A DNA stretch of 64,000 nt from Peronospora farinosa (lineage: Eukaryota; Oomycota; Peronosporomycetes; Peronosporales; Peronosporaceae), in the NCBI GenBank assembly GCA_947646735.1, contig CANTFK010000983.1, forward strand, positions 496,001 through 560,000, in the 5' to 3' direction. The position numbers and the translations under genes were made by a program. Below, in pieces: positions 31,796-42,745 of this stretch; the stretch's first letter is position 1, and each line of letters starts with the position of its first letter. Below the pieces are notes generated by a model. It was given only the letters and a program-made list of their open reading frames with translations. It was not told where the DNA came from and searched no databases.

Positions 31796-33040
31796 ATGAG
31801 CTCTTCGTGTCTGATTCGACGCTCCATTTCTCCACTGATCGTCGCTCGTGTACGCACATGTGCATCTCTATATCGCTCACCAAGTCTGTTATCATCTTCA
31901 CTGGACCCTTTCAGTGCGTCTCGCTCTCGATTCGCTGTCTACGCGTCGCCTTGTTCTTTACTGCTGTCTCGATCTGATTCCATCCTCAATAGAAACGTTT
32001 CTACTGTGCTGTTTCTACCATCGAAACGTTTCTATTCAAGTGCAAAAAACCCATGGCAAAAGGATTCTAATTGGAAATCTACGTTAAAAACGGGAGGGTT
32101 AGTGTTATTGGGTACAGGAGCACTTCTTGTGTCCACATCATGTACGTAGTTCTTTTTATAATTTTTAAAATAATATTGCAATTAATACTTACAAAAATTA
32201 ATATATATTTCTATTTGTTTCTATAGTAGCTTTTGGTCTACTTATTGCTGGAGCTGCTGGGTTTGGAGTGTATACTGTATACCAGCGATTTTTCAGACCC
32301 TATCGATCCTATTTTCGATCAAGTGATCCATTTCGACATGTGAATTCCAATATTGAGACACTAAACGACTTGTTTAGTCGTCATCGACGTGACAAGTTGA
32401 CAGGACAAGAGGATTTGAACTCGCTGGTACAGGGACTGCCTTTAATTGTACGAGGTGTTGTCAAGACGATGTTTTCATTTGTGGGAAAAATGATGCAGAG
32501 CTCAATGGAACGAGCAGGTGAATTACGACGACGAGCTACTGAACATTTGCAACGGAGTAAACAAGTACGGGATGAATTGGGAGACAATGTTAGTGTTGGT
32601 GGACCAGAGCAGTGGATGGAGTCGAGTACGTTTTCAAAGAGGTGCATTGGTAGGTTGAAACAAATGAATGTTGATGGGTTTTTGTTTTTTGTGTGGTTAT
32701 GCAGCTATGAATGGTGCTGGACATGTTGAAGCAGTTTTTCCAGTCAATGGGACGTACAGCTCTGCACGGGTGACGGTGAAGGCTTCGATTGATCAAGAAG
32801 GGAACTTGAATCTGACAGAGCTCAAGTGTAAGCTCTTTGTATGGTCTTTTGTTTTTGCTGGATGAGTAAGTTTTGAGTAGTTAATGCACGTGTTTGATGT
32901 TTTTTTTTGCAGATTGCAATCGCCAAACGGGGGACACGGTTGATTTGTTACGTGATTCATCTATTGGAGGTCGTAAGAAGACCGTTATTGATGCAGAGTT
33001 TGTCGATTTGAATGACAAGAACGGTCGATCACGTTGGTGA
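31796..33040 (+). CDS. Predicted mitochondrial membrane protein of unknown family, four exons
   Basis: Exons 31796-32141, 32227-32625, 32705-32827 and 32913-33040 close in frame to give 331 residues. The donor at 32626 is preferred over 32650 because it gives a 79-nt intron. The N-terminus is rich in Arg/Ser with no acids (MSSSCLIRR ... KRFYSS), typical of a mitochondrial presequence. Two adjoining hydrophobic stretches follow (GGLVLLGTGALLVSTS, GLLIAGAAGFGVYTVY), split by intron 1. The rest is a soluble domain ending RVTVKASIDQEGNLNLTEL and DAEFVDLNDKNGRSRW. The layout (presequence, membrane segment, small C-terminal alpha/beta domain) resembles Tim21/Coa1-type inner-membrane proteins, but sequence identity to these is not evident. 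Confidence 0.75.
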
Positions 33041-33229
33041 ATTTACAATTAGGCCGCAACTTGCAATAAGGGAGAGCCGAGGAAACAAGACTTGACAAAT
33101 GAAAGCTCGTACGATTTGTGGTTTTGCAGTTGCAACACATGGTGTAAGTAGCGTTTCGTGTTTTCACTGTTTTGTATCAAGGAGTGTACATGCGCTCCTT
33201 GTCAACTGCATACAGTGAAATGATAGCGC

Positions 33230-35285
33230 TTAGCTCTGGACTAGGCGCTTTGCAATGGGGAACGAGCCAAGATGCTTGACAGTGCAAACTGACTGCAGCT
33301 CATCTACAGCTTGACGCACACAGGCATCGTCAAAGTGGCCCATGATCTCCACGAAGAAGCCGTAGCCACCCTGCTGTTTGTAGAAAGACTCGAGACATGT
33401 GAGGTTGATTCCGTGGTTCTTCCATACATCCAGTGCATTGAGTAAAGAGCCCACTTCATGCTCAATCTCCATGCCCAGACATGACTTGTCCTTCCCGGTG
33501 GCCGCGGGGTAGCCCTTTGAAACAATCACAAAGCGGATAAAAGATGACTTCCCTTCCAAGACAATACCTTCAGACGCCAGCGCATGGCTCGTGTCAACCT
33601 CCTCCAAGCCGTTAGACGCAGCGGCAGTCGACGTAGTTATCGCTACCGTCGACACTTCATCGAAAGCACGACGCGCTGCCTCCGAGACATTGAGAACCGC
33701 GACTATCTGCGCGCTTGGCCAGCTTTGTTCTGCCTGAACAAGCAGCCGTGCGTCAGTGTCCGTAGAGCAGAAGACTTTCTTCACGTCAGAGTTCTTGCCG
33801 AGGTGCTTGTCCTTAGCCGCAAAAACAAACGACCGCGTAATTACAATCTCAGCAGACACCTTCAGCGAGCTACGCATCAGCTGTGCCTGCGTCTCCTTGA
33901 TCATTCCCAGATGAGAATCCTCGATAGGAACGACACCGTAGGCCGTGCGGTTTGCGTTGACATTGTAAAAGACCTTGCTAATTGATTCGGCCTGTAGCAA
34001 CTGTTCTTTCTGAAGTGTTTCTTCTCCAAAATGCGCCTGTGCTGCCAGCCAGCAAAATGAGCCCTCCACACCCGCAACAGCGATCGACGGGTGTGCGATA
34101 CGCTGCAGCAAGTACTGCACTTGCACTTCCTTTGTAAGAGGCATCACAAAGTCACGGTACAGATCCGAGATCAGTTGCGGGTCCACCTTCAGTTCCTCAA
34201 ATGACGCAGCTGGAGCATTTGGGTCTTGGCCATAAGTCGAGGCTTTTTGCTTTACACGCTCAAGCACTTTCTGATCAACGCACAAAAGGCACGGTTCCAA
34301 ACCATTTTAGTAGAGTCATTATGCTCAATATTATCCCACATGTTCCACGAAACAACAAAAACAAACCTTTTCAACTGTCAAATTGGTAAGTGCCTCCATG
34401 ATTCCAGCAGCATCATTCTCAAGAATAAGTTTTGTGTACCGTTCCGTCTCTGCCTGGAATTTGGCTTCAGCAATGAATTTGCCAAAATGAATACGCTTAC
34501 TAAGCGCCTGCAATACTGCAATATCTGCTGTTGCAGTAGATCCGTACTATAGCAAGTAAAAAAAGAGTACCACACACACACAAACCCATGTGAGAACCCC
34601 CTCCCGCCCCCCTCATTTTTCAAGATAATGACTCAATTCCCCTTCTTCGTACCGCCGTGTCATCACTATTGTGTATCGTCAGTCCAGAGAGAATTTTCTC
34701 TTGATAGACACTCATGATCTGATTATTGATATTAATCCGGTTAGGATTCAAGACCCGCGGGTAGTCCACAATGGGCAAAATGGGTTCAGGTAAAAGATGT
34801 GGGAAAAAAGCATTTTCATCCGGAGACGTATATCGACGTGCCAAAGCATGTAATTTCTCCGTCTCAAGGAGCATAAACTCCAATAGACTGCCATCAAATG
34901 TCGTATACTTTCCCTTTAATCCACCAAATGCTGCACTTTTGCTATAACATCAATCAATAGTAAAAAAAATAACATCAATCAGTGGTAACATAACATAAAT
35001 CAGTACAAACATGACAAAAAAGTACTGCTTCAAGTGAATATCAAATCATACCGTACCTTTCTTTCACGTTTACGTAAACTTCTGGATTATGTGGGAATTG
35101 AGCCCGTTCAATTAGTGCAAAGATAATTGTCTCTTCTTGACTATTAGGAAAGAATTTACAAGGAGTTATAGAGATGGATACACTTTAGTTATAACATAAT
35201 AGATACAATACCGGATAAGAACATTCCGAAAATCATCTAATTTCACAGGCAGGAGACGATCTTCAGGTAGGTGGAAGCTCGGCAT
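33230..35285 (-). CDS. Chorismate mutase-prephenate dehydratase fusion with ACT domain
   Basis: Five exons: 35285-35212, 35140-35057, 34941-34653, 34546-34367 and 34270-33230; 555 residues, all phases consistent. Residues 1-267 match the eukaryotic (yeast Aro7-type, AroQ) chorismate mutase: EETIIFALIERAQFP, SPDENAFFPHLLPEPILP, LSKRIHFGKFIAEAKFQ, FVMPLTKEVQVQYLLQRI. Directly after, residues 268-470 form a prephenate dehydratase-like domain (GVVPIEDSHLG) and 475-555 an ACT regulatory domain (EHEVGSLLNALDVWKNHGIN, ESFYKQQGGYGFFVEIMG). The two steps convert chorismate to prephenate to phenylpyruvate on the way to phenylalanine. Bacterial P-proteins have the same order but a short unrelated-looking mutase. 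Key dehydratase motifs are altered here: the usual TRF is FIRF (453-456), and ENS/T is EDS. Confidence 0.93.
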
Positions 35286-35529
35286 TTTGTTACTTCAGAG
35301 AGGTATCTTTTAAGCGAATGGTGACGCGACGTTTTGGACAAAACATAAATATAAAGAGATATGATTGGATGAAAAGAGCATGGATGATGACAAAAAGATT
35401 GGCAGTTTTCTTTGAGGATGACTCACATCCGAAAATTAGTATCGACGTTGTTTCATCCTATCGTAATGACGAAAAAACGACGTTTTAACGTTAGTAACCG
35501 AAGATGAGGACTAGTTGAAAACAGTAAAA

Positions 35530-36547
35530 TTACCGAAACTTCTTGGCGGGGAAGCCGGTTGGGTCCTGACGCACAAGTTCCGTCGTTTCATCCAGAGATT
35601 CGGGAATGCAAAGCCCACGTTCGACACGTTTTCGAATCCAAGTATGAAGAGCAGACAATTGCTCGTAGTTACGCAGCATGTTATTAATCTCTTCCGGAGA
35701 CTGCCACAACAACAATATACACATATTAGCAAATCCAGCATCCACTACTGCACGAGAGAGAAGAGCAACGTACATGACCAGCTTTTTCCGAAATCTTCCT
35801 CTTCACTTTGCCATTAATGAGACGAGGGTTCTCACGGTACTCGGGCTACAACAACAAGTACAGGATAGATACAAGTATCAGCACGACCATTTAACCAGCA
35901 CATTGCTCCGTTGATCTTGTATACCTCCATCGACTCCAAAATAGTCATGGAAATCTTGATCTGCTGAACAGCAGTCTAGTAGATAACAGCATCACCTTAT
36001 GAAAACCAATTCTAGATGCATCCAAGCAGCTTCAAAAGCCCCTCACCATTGTCGACACTCCAGGAATCATGGATCGCCAGCCACTTGCACCACTAGCCTC
36101 AGCATTTTTCTAGTACAATATGTACAATTCAAAACCACAATCTATCCATTAATAGTCCCAATGCTACGATTACTCTCGACTCTTTCTCTCCTCACTCACC
36201 TTCAGGTGGTCGTAAAACCCATTCAGATCAAATTTGTCCTTTTCCGAGAGCTCAATCATCTGCTGCTTGTACGCATCCCCTACAATAATTAATTACAATA
36301 CAAATACAGTAACATGACTCAATTCTGATCTCGTAATGTCTTTTTAGTTGGCTGCTGTACCTTGTTTCTGCTGATTACGCTGTTCCAATTTGTCTGATAC
36401 TGTCTTTTTCATGTTGGAGAACACGCCCATGGAACGCAATTGCATCTGCATCGACGTAGAATGAGGAAACGATGCAGGACGCATCATTCCCATCATCAGA
36501 GGCGTCTGACGCAGCAGGTGGTTCACCACCACCAAGCGAAATTGCAT
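35530..36547 (-). CDS. SRP54/Ffh M-domain-only protein with mitochondrial-type leader
   Basis: Six exons: 36547-36361, 36279-36200, 36109-36047, 35975-35925, 35845-35774 and 35700-35530; 207 residues, every junction GT-AG with matching phase. The first 60 residues are basic, Met- and hydrophobic-rich with no acids until about residue 50 (MQFRLVVVNHLLRQ), a mitochondrial-type leader. From residue 70 on the order of motifs follows the bacterial Ffh M domain: KFDLNGFYDHLK, GWRSMIPGVSTM (the finger-loop LPGM region), KISMTILESM, PEYRENPRLINGKVKRKI (the RNA-binding helix-turn-helix, normally RRxRIAxGSG), SPEEINNMLRNYEQL. There is no NG GTPase domain. The role could be in mitochondrial protein insertion or ribosome work; no function is established here. 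Confidence 0.85.
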
Positions 36548-37116
36548 CGTCAAAAAGTATGTCGTCACAAAAAAAAAGGTCGGACTAAATGATTTTTGTG
36601 ACACAGATTTTGCTCAAATTGACAATTTGGTAGCACCACTTCACTTACTGTATACTCTTTTCTCGTCCTAGGACGCAAAAATAAACAAATAGGCCATGGC
36701 GTCAGAAAAAAAGATTATGGCAAATGGAGACTAAAACTATCTACGTCGTTGCAAAATAAAAATAAAAAACCATCTCAGGTGCAAGATGCAATACCATACT
36801 TAAGACAAAGCAAGAGGAAGTAGACCGAGGGCTCGTCATGAGCAGAGCTTTTGAGTTCATCTCATCTCATGTTTTCGTTAAGCTACGACCCCCACCAATT
36901 GTGTCTTCTCTCGTGACCTTGAGTCTTCTTTGTTGTGTCTTCCTTCCAGCACCACCAAAGCCACGACGACCAAGTACCAACGACACAAAAAGCAGGAGCC
37001 GCAGCTTATCGAACATTCTCCTCCACGACTTCCCTGCGTGTGCAATAGGAAGCCCGTTTCCACCTCCCCCGCCAAACACAGGACACCGCAAGACGCCTGC
37101 GCAAGCAAAAGACCAA
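36548..37116. other. Intergenic between two minus-strand genes
   Basis: 570 bp holding the 5' side of the M-domain gene and the 3' flank of poly(A)-binding protein. The plus-strand ORF from 36838 is largely antisense to PABP and is not considered a gene. Confidence 0.6.
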
Positions 37117-39033
37117 TTAACTTTGGTGGGCTTCCAGCACAGCCAGAGCCTCCAGGATCTTAGCCTCCAGGGCCTCTGGGCTCTCCAAAAGGTGCAGCAG
37201 CTCGCCGTTGTCCATCTCCAGCAGCATACCCGTGATCTTGCCAGCCAGCTCAGGCTGCTGACGGTGAATGAGCGGGTACAAACGCTCACCGATCATGTTC
37301 TTTTGAATCTCCGGCGAAGCAGCGGCCAGAGCAGCCGATGTAAGCGGTTCCGGGCCAGCATTCTGCACGGGAGCGGGAGGCGGCATCACGCCCTGAGGTG
37401 GCACGTCACGAGCTGGGTGGTTGCGAGCGTTAGCCGTGTACTTGAAGTTGCGGCGATTAGCAGGAGCTCCTTGGGGTCCCTGTGGACCGGGGCCTTGGCG
37501 GCCGCGACGTGGCTGGCCACGTTGCTGCTGCATCGGCATGCCATAGCCAGGCATCGGGTAGCCACCCGGAGCCGGAGCACCAGGCATACGGGCGCCGTAC
37601 GGGATCGGGCCGCGCTGAACACCACGCGGCATCATCTGCTGCGGGTACATAAAGCCCTGACGAGCCTGGGGCGGCATCTGACCTGGCTGTCCGTAGAACA
37701 TCGGGGCAACTCCGTACATAGGCGGCTGGCCCATCGGCATACCGCGGCCCATTGCCATACCAACACGCTGCTGGGCGTGCTGGGCCTCAAGCTGAGCACG
37801 ACGCACCTCCTTGCGTTGAGCAAGAGCCACGTACACGGGCTTACCAGAAATCAGCTTGCCATTCATCTCCGCAACGGCTTTGTTCGCCTCCTCCGCGGTC
37901 GAAAAACACACAAACCCAAAGCCGCGCGAATTTCCATTAGGATCGCGCATCACGCGCGACGACGTTATAGTGCCGCATTCAGCGAACGCCTCACGCAGCT
38001 CGTCGTCACTCAGCTGGTCATCCAGGTTCTTTACGTACAGGTTAACGCCCTGGTATTTGTTTATACGCTCAATCTTCAGCTGCTCAAACTTGTTGCGCAG
38101 CTCACGTTCCCGTTCCGAGCGCTTCTGGGCTTTGCCAACATAAATCTCAGTCTCCATGCCTTCTCCAGTAGGGTAAGCCTTGCCGTTCAGAGCGTCCACA
38201 GCCTTGTGGGAGGCATCTGAGTCCTCATAGTTTACAAAACCAAACCCACGGTTTTGGCTTGGATTCGTGTTGTCCTTCATCACAACAGCACTGAGTACAT
38301 TTCCAAAAGGCTCAAACTCTTTCATTAAGTCAGCATCCGTCCAATGAGTAGGAATGTTCTTGACATAGCAATTGGTCCAGTCATCAGCGTCCGGTCGGTC
38401 CTGGCGTTTCTGAAAGTGGCCTACATAGACCTCCGTGCCTGCAATAAGCATACCATTGATCTTTGCAATAGCCTCCGTAGCAGCCTCTGCCGTCTCATAG
38501 TGCACATAGCCATAGCCTTTACTGTTGCCCGTGGTGGGGTCAATTGCCACTTTGCAGCTAAGAATGTTGCCAAACAACGAGAACGTGTCATACAACGCCT
38601 TGTTGTCAATGGACGTGTCCAAACTCTTGACAAAGATGTTGCCGACACCCGATTTGCGTAGCGATGGGTCACGTTGGGACCACATGATGCGACATGGGAC
38701 ACTCTTGATACTTGTAAAGTTCATCGTGTCCAATGCACGTTCAGCGTCTGCCACATTGTGGAAGTTCACGTAGGCGTAGCCCAATGAACGACGTGTCACG
38801 GCATCACGGCAGACACGAATGCTGGCCACAGGTCCGACGGCGTTAAAGATCTCAAACAGCAGAGCCTCCGTCACGTCTGGATGAATGTCCCCTACGTACA
38901 ACGACGCCGTATGGAACGGCTGCGCAGCCTCCGTGGCTGACAAAGCTGCTGAGGAGGAGGCCGTTGACGTGGCTACGGCTGGAGCAGAGGCAGGGGTCGG
39001 GCTGTTGGTCGGGGAAGATGCAGAGTTGGCCAT
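37117..39033 (-). CDS. PAB1: Poly(A)-binding protein, cytoplasmic
   Basis: Single exon, 638 residues. Four RRMs in order: about 44-122 (ASLYVGDIHPDVTEALLFEI; RNP1 RSLGYAYVNF), 131-209 (NIFVKSLDTSIDN; KGYGYVHY), 222-300 (NCYVKNIPTHWTD; RGFGFVNY) and 327-404 (NLYVKNLDDQLSD; RGFGFVCF). A Pro/Gly/Met-rich linker follows, then a C-terminal MLLE (PABC) domain (about 560-635, IGERLYPLIHRQQPELAGK, GMLLEMDNGELLHLLESPE). It binds mRNA poly(A) tails, couples them to eIF4G and recruits PAM2-motif partners. Codon use is strongly GC-biased, as expected of a highly expressed gene. The start follows an Ala/Ser/Pro-rich opening, MANSASSPTNSPTP. Confidence 0.97.
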   Translation of the reverse strand: MANSASSPTNSPTPASAPAVATSTASSSAALSATEAAQPFHTASLYVGDIHPDVTEALLFEIFNAVGPVASIRVCRDAVTRRSLGYAYVNFHNVADAERALDTMNFTSIKSVPCRIMWSQRDPSLRKSGVGNIFVKSLDTSIDNKALYDTFSLFGNILSCKVAIDPTTGNSKGYGYVHYETAEAATEAIAKINGMLIAGTEVYVGHFQKRQDRPDADDWTNCYVKNIPTHWTDADLMKEFEPFGNVLSAVVMKDNTNPSQNRGFGFVNYEDSDASHKAVDALNGKAYPTGEGMETEIYVGKAQKRSERERELRNKFEQLKIERINKYQGVNLYVKNLDDQLSDDELREAFAECGTITSSRVMRDPNGNSRGFGFVCFSTAEEANKAVAEMNGKLISGKPVYVALAQRKEVRRAQLEAQHAQQRVGMAMGRGMPMGQPPMYGVAPMFYGQPGQMPPQARQGFMYPQQMMPRGVQRGPIPYGARMPGAPAPGGYPMPGYGMPMQQQRGQPRRGRQGPGPQGPQGAPANRRNFKYTANARNHPARDVPPQGVMPPPAPVQNAGPEPLTSAALAAASPEIQKNMIGERLYPLIHRQQPELAGKITGMLLEMDNGELLHLLESPEALEAKILEALAVLEAHQS

Positions 39034-40336
39034 GGCTACAGTATATAAGAGATGGTAGAAAGTCAGTGATTGTGTCTGTTATAGAGAAAAGTTGAGGACG
39101 ATAAAAAGATGGAGAGAGAGCCAAGACACAGGGCTATTTAGACCTAGTGTATAGATGCAGTAGCGTCAAGTAGAGCAGGAGATAGCAGCGAATTTACATA
39201 CCTGTACGTTAGCGGAGAGGGGAAAACCTTTTTTTTTCTTTTTTTATTGAAAGAGAGAGAAAGAGACTGACATCATTGGTGGAGCACGAGGCAAAATTTC
39301 ATCAAAAGAAGAAAGGGGTTCGAAACGTCTTTGACGGATACTGACTGGACGATTGTATGAATGTTCAAGTTCTAGACCAATCATTGAAGCGGAAAGGGAC
39401 GCAAACGACTTGATCAAGTCACTACAATTACTTTTGTCGGCCTTCCCAACCAGTCATCAGCTACGAGATGTGGATTGGCTGAAAATCAAGTGAAAGAAAC
39501 AGGCCGGTTCTTGTTCAGCTTCAAGCAGGGACACGTAATGTAGCCATTTCATGCGAAAGGCCGCGTCAGGTTTGTAACGGCTACTGATGCCAATGAGGTT
39601 GATGATGACACACTTACGTGCAAGTCATGATGATATTGTTATGATTAGGATGTGCATTGCCAAGTGTTACAGAGCTCGAGGATGATTGTTTTGATACCGT
39701 TACAAGACTGGGTCTACTGTAGTGTTACTCTTTTGGTTGTTGGGGGCAAGTGATGACGGAATGTGACGTGGCGTGGATCAGTCGATGCATTTAATGACGC
39801 AACAGACGCGTAAGAAGAGGATGAAAAAGCATGAGCACCTATAATACTTGCATTTGTCAAGACGAGTGTAGTCATTTAGTTCTATTCGCTTCAATGTCAC
39901 TACCTTAATCGTATCAATTAGCAACAAAACAAGAAGGTACCACCCGACCCAGTACTTGAGAAAAAGCTGTCGGGTATGTTCAATAAGTTCCAGCAATAGT
40001 TCGACGTACTTTGATCCCTACACTTCATTCTTTTGAGAGATACAACTACGTTTAATTCATGGACATTGATTGCCCTGTATGAGCTACAAGCACTTGCACA
40101 GTTTCATCGTCAATGAAATCCGTCGTCTGCATAATCACAAGAAAGAGGTCTGACTATCAGCATCGACAGACAGAATGCACCTACATGGTTTCAAGGAAGA
40201 CAAATTTAACTTTGTAAAGGTACAATAATCCTCAAGGGATCACCCACCATTAGTGCTCCATGACAGCTCGAAGGTAGAACATATGATTGGTCGTTCGATG
40301 TAGACTAGACGCTCAGCATATTTGTCAATCTTGTAC
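39034..40336. other. Divergent intergenic region upstream of PABP
   Basis: 1.3 kb between PABP (minus) and the RCC1-like gene (plus). Contains a T-rich tract at about 39228-39247 followed by AG-rich repeats, probably promoter DNA of PABP. No gene seen; ORFs are short. Confidence 0.6.
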
Positions 40337-41817
40337 ATGGAGAAACGGTTGTACGTGTGGGGATCAGGTACACCTTTCAATATCTTTTTGCTGCAGTACT
40401 AGGCTCTGACTCCACGATACGTATTCAGGAGGTTCTGGACAGCTTGGATTGGGGACACTCGACGACTACACTCTTCCTCAATGTTGGAACACTAGTCCAT
40501 TATCCGTCCAAATGGAGTCGATCACATCCGGTGGTTGTCATAGTGCAGGTACGTTAATGATGATTCAAACAGTGGTAAACTTCTCGATCAGATCAAATTA
40601 TTTGCATCACTTTGTGTTACTATCAGGCATCCACAGCGACGGTCGACTTTTTCTATGGGGATCAGACGATCGAGGTCAACTTGGACGTATTGCATCGAAG
40701 CGAGGACAGAATTACGTGACCGTGCCGAGGCAGCATGTGAAATGCATTCCAGACAAAAGTGTAACGTGGCTAGAGGCCAATTGATGAGTGTAAACTTTGG
40801 CTAACATCTCTGCCTTCTTTGTGCACTAGAAAGCTAAGCTAGTTGCTTGCGGATGGTGGAATACGCTTGCTGTTGTCGCGTCGGAATCGGACGACAACCA
40901 TGAAGATCAGGTATATTCATGGGGTTCAAATGATCACCACCAGTTGGGTCGCAACGAAAGCTCCGACAGTAATGAAGCCTTAGGGTCTGCGCAGATTGTG
41001 TACTTGCCTCAGCGCTTGCAAGTTGCGAGTATTGCCTGTGGCTGGAAGCATTCACTTCTTGCCACTACTGTAGGCGATGTATTCGCATGGGGAAGTGGAC
41101 GTCATGGTCAGCTTGGACTGGGAAGTGATACTCTGGTAGCATCCATCCCACAGCGCATTCATGCGTTGAAGGACATGGCTGTATCCAATGTTTTCTGTGG
41201 GTGGGAACACTCCGTCTTTCGGTCCTCAAGTGGAGAGGTGTTTACATGCGGAAACAATCGGCACGGACAATTAGGCGTGCAGGAGATTGTAGCTTCGGCT
41301 CGGAGTGAAAGACGAAAGCAGGTGAATGGATTACCTGTACGTGTGCCAAATCTAAGTAACAGCAGTGAAGGTCTTTGCACGATGCAAATTAGCTGCGGTT
41401 GGCACTATGTTTTGTGCCTCACCGAGCGTGGAGACCTGGTGACATGGGGCAAAGGCAGTCACGGACAACTGGGTCTTGGACAGTTTGAAAACGCGACCGA
41501 GCCGACGAAAATTGTGTTTCCTCATAGCGTCCGACAAATTGCCTGCGGCAGTGAGCATTCAATGGTGGTGACACAAAGTGGAGATCTGTACACCTGTGGA
41601 TGGGGAGAACACGGCAATCTTGGTAAGGTTAACCTCTTGGCTCGACTGATATCTACAGATACTGACATATTTTACAGGTCATGGTGATAATACGAACCGT
41701 GCTTCATTGACAAAGGTAGCTTTCTTCACAAACAACAACCAAGAGGTCATCAGTGTTGTTGCTGGTGGAGCTGTCTCCCTTGCTATTACAAGTACGAGAC
41801 ACCCCTCCAAAAATTAG
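40337..41817 (+). CDS. RCC1-repeat beta-propeller protein
   Basis: Five exons: 40337-40367, 40429-40548, 40627-40760, 40830-41622 and 41678-41817; 405 residues. RCC1 blades are evident throughout: LYVWGSGGSGQLGLG, GRLFLWGSDDRGQLG, YSWGSNDHHQLG, FAWGSGRHGQLGLG, FTCGNNRHGQLG, VTWGKGSHGQLGLG and CGWGEHGNLGHGD, with CGWKHS/CGWEHS/CGSEHS between them, forming a seven-bladed propeller that fills the whole protein. RCC1 itself is the Ran exchange factor on chromatin; UVR8 and HERC-type proteins share the fold. Without the RCC1-specific N-terminus the Ran-GEF role is unsure, so only the fold is assigned. It is tail-to-tail with the next gene (78 bp apart). Confidence 0.92.
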
Positions 41818-41895
41818 CCTGACACCCCTGCTTCATTGTCGTCGCGTCTATTTCATTAATCATCAAGCAATAGCCACATGGTACCGCTTCGTTCT

Positions 41896-42576
41896 TTACA
41901 ACCGTTTGAGCTGTAGCTTAATCTGTTCCTTCTGAATGTCAATCATGCGCACTTGATGTTCCAGTTCGTCCTTTGCAACTCCTTCTTCACCGGCACAAAT
42001 CTGCTTTTGCAGTCGTTCCTGCTGCACACACAATTGTTCAAATTGCTGTTCCAAGTCTTTCTTTGACTTTGTATGACGTCCATTCATCTGCAACGACATG
42101 TTCGGCACCATAAATGGCAGTCCAGGAACACTCGACGGAAGCATCGTCCTCTTCTGTTCACTTGACTTCACTATAGTCCCTTTACCTTCTGAATCCTCCT
42201 TCTCATCCGCCAACGTCATAAACTCGTTCTCGTTTTCTTGAATTTTCATCTTTTCATCGGCTTTTTTCTTGATTTTCTCAACGAAAAATGACTCGTCCTT
42301 GCCCGTACAATACGTATACAATCCATTGCCCAATACGACCGTAAAGACGATCCAATAAATGCGCATGGGCAGTGACACGGGCTGACGAGAACGATCGCCC
42401 CAATCGGAACCGATAATACGAGCAAGAGTTGAATCCACTTCAGCCTCGTGTTTCTCAGCACCATATGTCTTTGTTATACGTACTGTACCAGGTCTTGAAG
42501 AACGGGAAGAGACATTTGATGGAGACTTGATACGAGAACTCCAGTGACGGACTTGACGTCCGAATCGTCGATACAT
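41896..42576 (-). CDS. Unrecognised one-TM coiled-coil protein, 226 residues
   Basis: Starts MYRRFGRQVRHWSSRIKSPS: Arg/Ser-rich, no acids in the first 35 residues, a probable mitochondrial presequence. A single membrane helix at about 73-91 (IYWIVFTVVLGNGLYTY) is followed by charged residues, a Met/Pro-rich stretch (LPFMVPNMSLQMNG) and a C-terminal coiled coil from about 165 (KKDLEQQFEQLCVQQERLQ). Possible inner-membrane assembly factor, but no family is recognised. Head-to-head with the transposase-derived gene; the start codons are 169 bp apart. Confidence 0.72.
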   Translation of the reverse strand: MYRRFGRQVRHWSSRIKSPSNVSSRSSRPGTVRITKTYGAEKHEAEVDSTLARIIGSDWGDRSRQPVSLPMRIYWIVFTVVLGNGLYTYCTGKDESFFVEKIKKKADEKMKIQENENEFMTLADEKEDSEGKGTIVKSSEQKRTMLPSSVPGLPFMVPNMSLQMNGRHTKSKKDLEQQFEQLCVQQERLQKQICAGEEGVAKDELEHQVRMIDIQKEQIKLQLKRL

Positions 42577-42745
42577 GGACGCAAAATCTCTAATTTTGTG
42601 AAAAATGGGTGCTTTGACTCAGATAGGACTGAATTACGAAAAAGAGGACGGATCTGATTCTGTACCCCTTCTTGGCGTTAGAATACCGGTATTTGCAACC
42701 CTTTTTGTTTTTTTGCAAGTCTTTTTTGTGAAACTGTCAAACGTA

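Noticed and set aside
36838..38220. 460-codon plus-strand ORF
   Set aside because: It is mostly antisense to the unambiguous poly(A)-binding protein gene; strong GC-rich codon bias there leaves other frames open. Its translation is Arg/His/Leu-rich with no domain.
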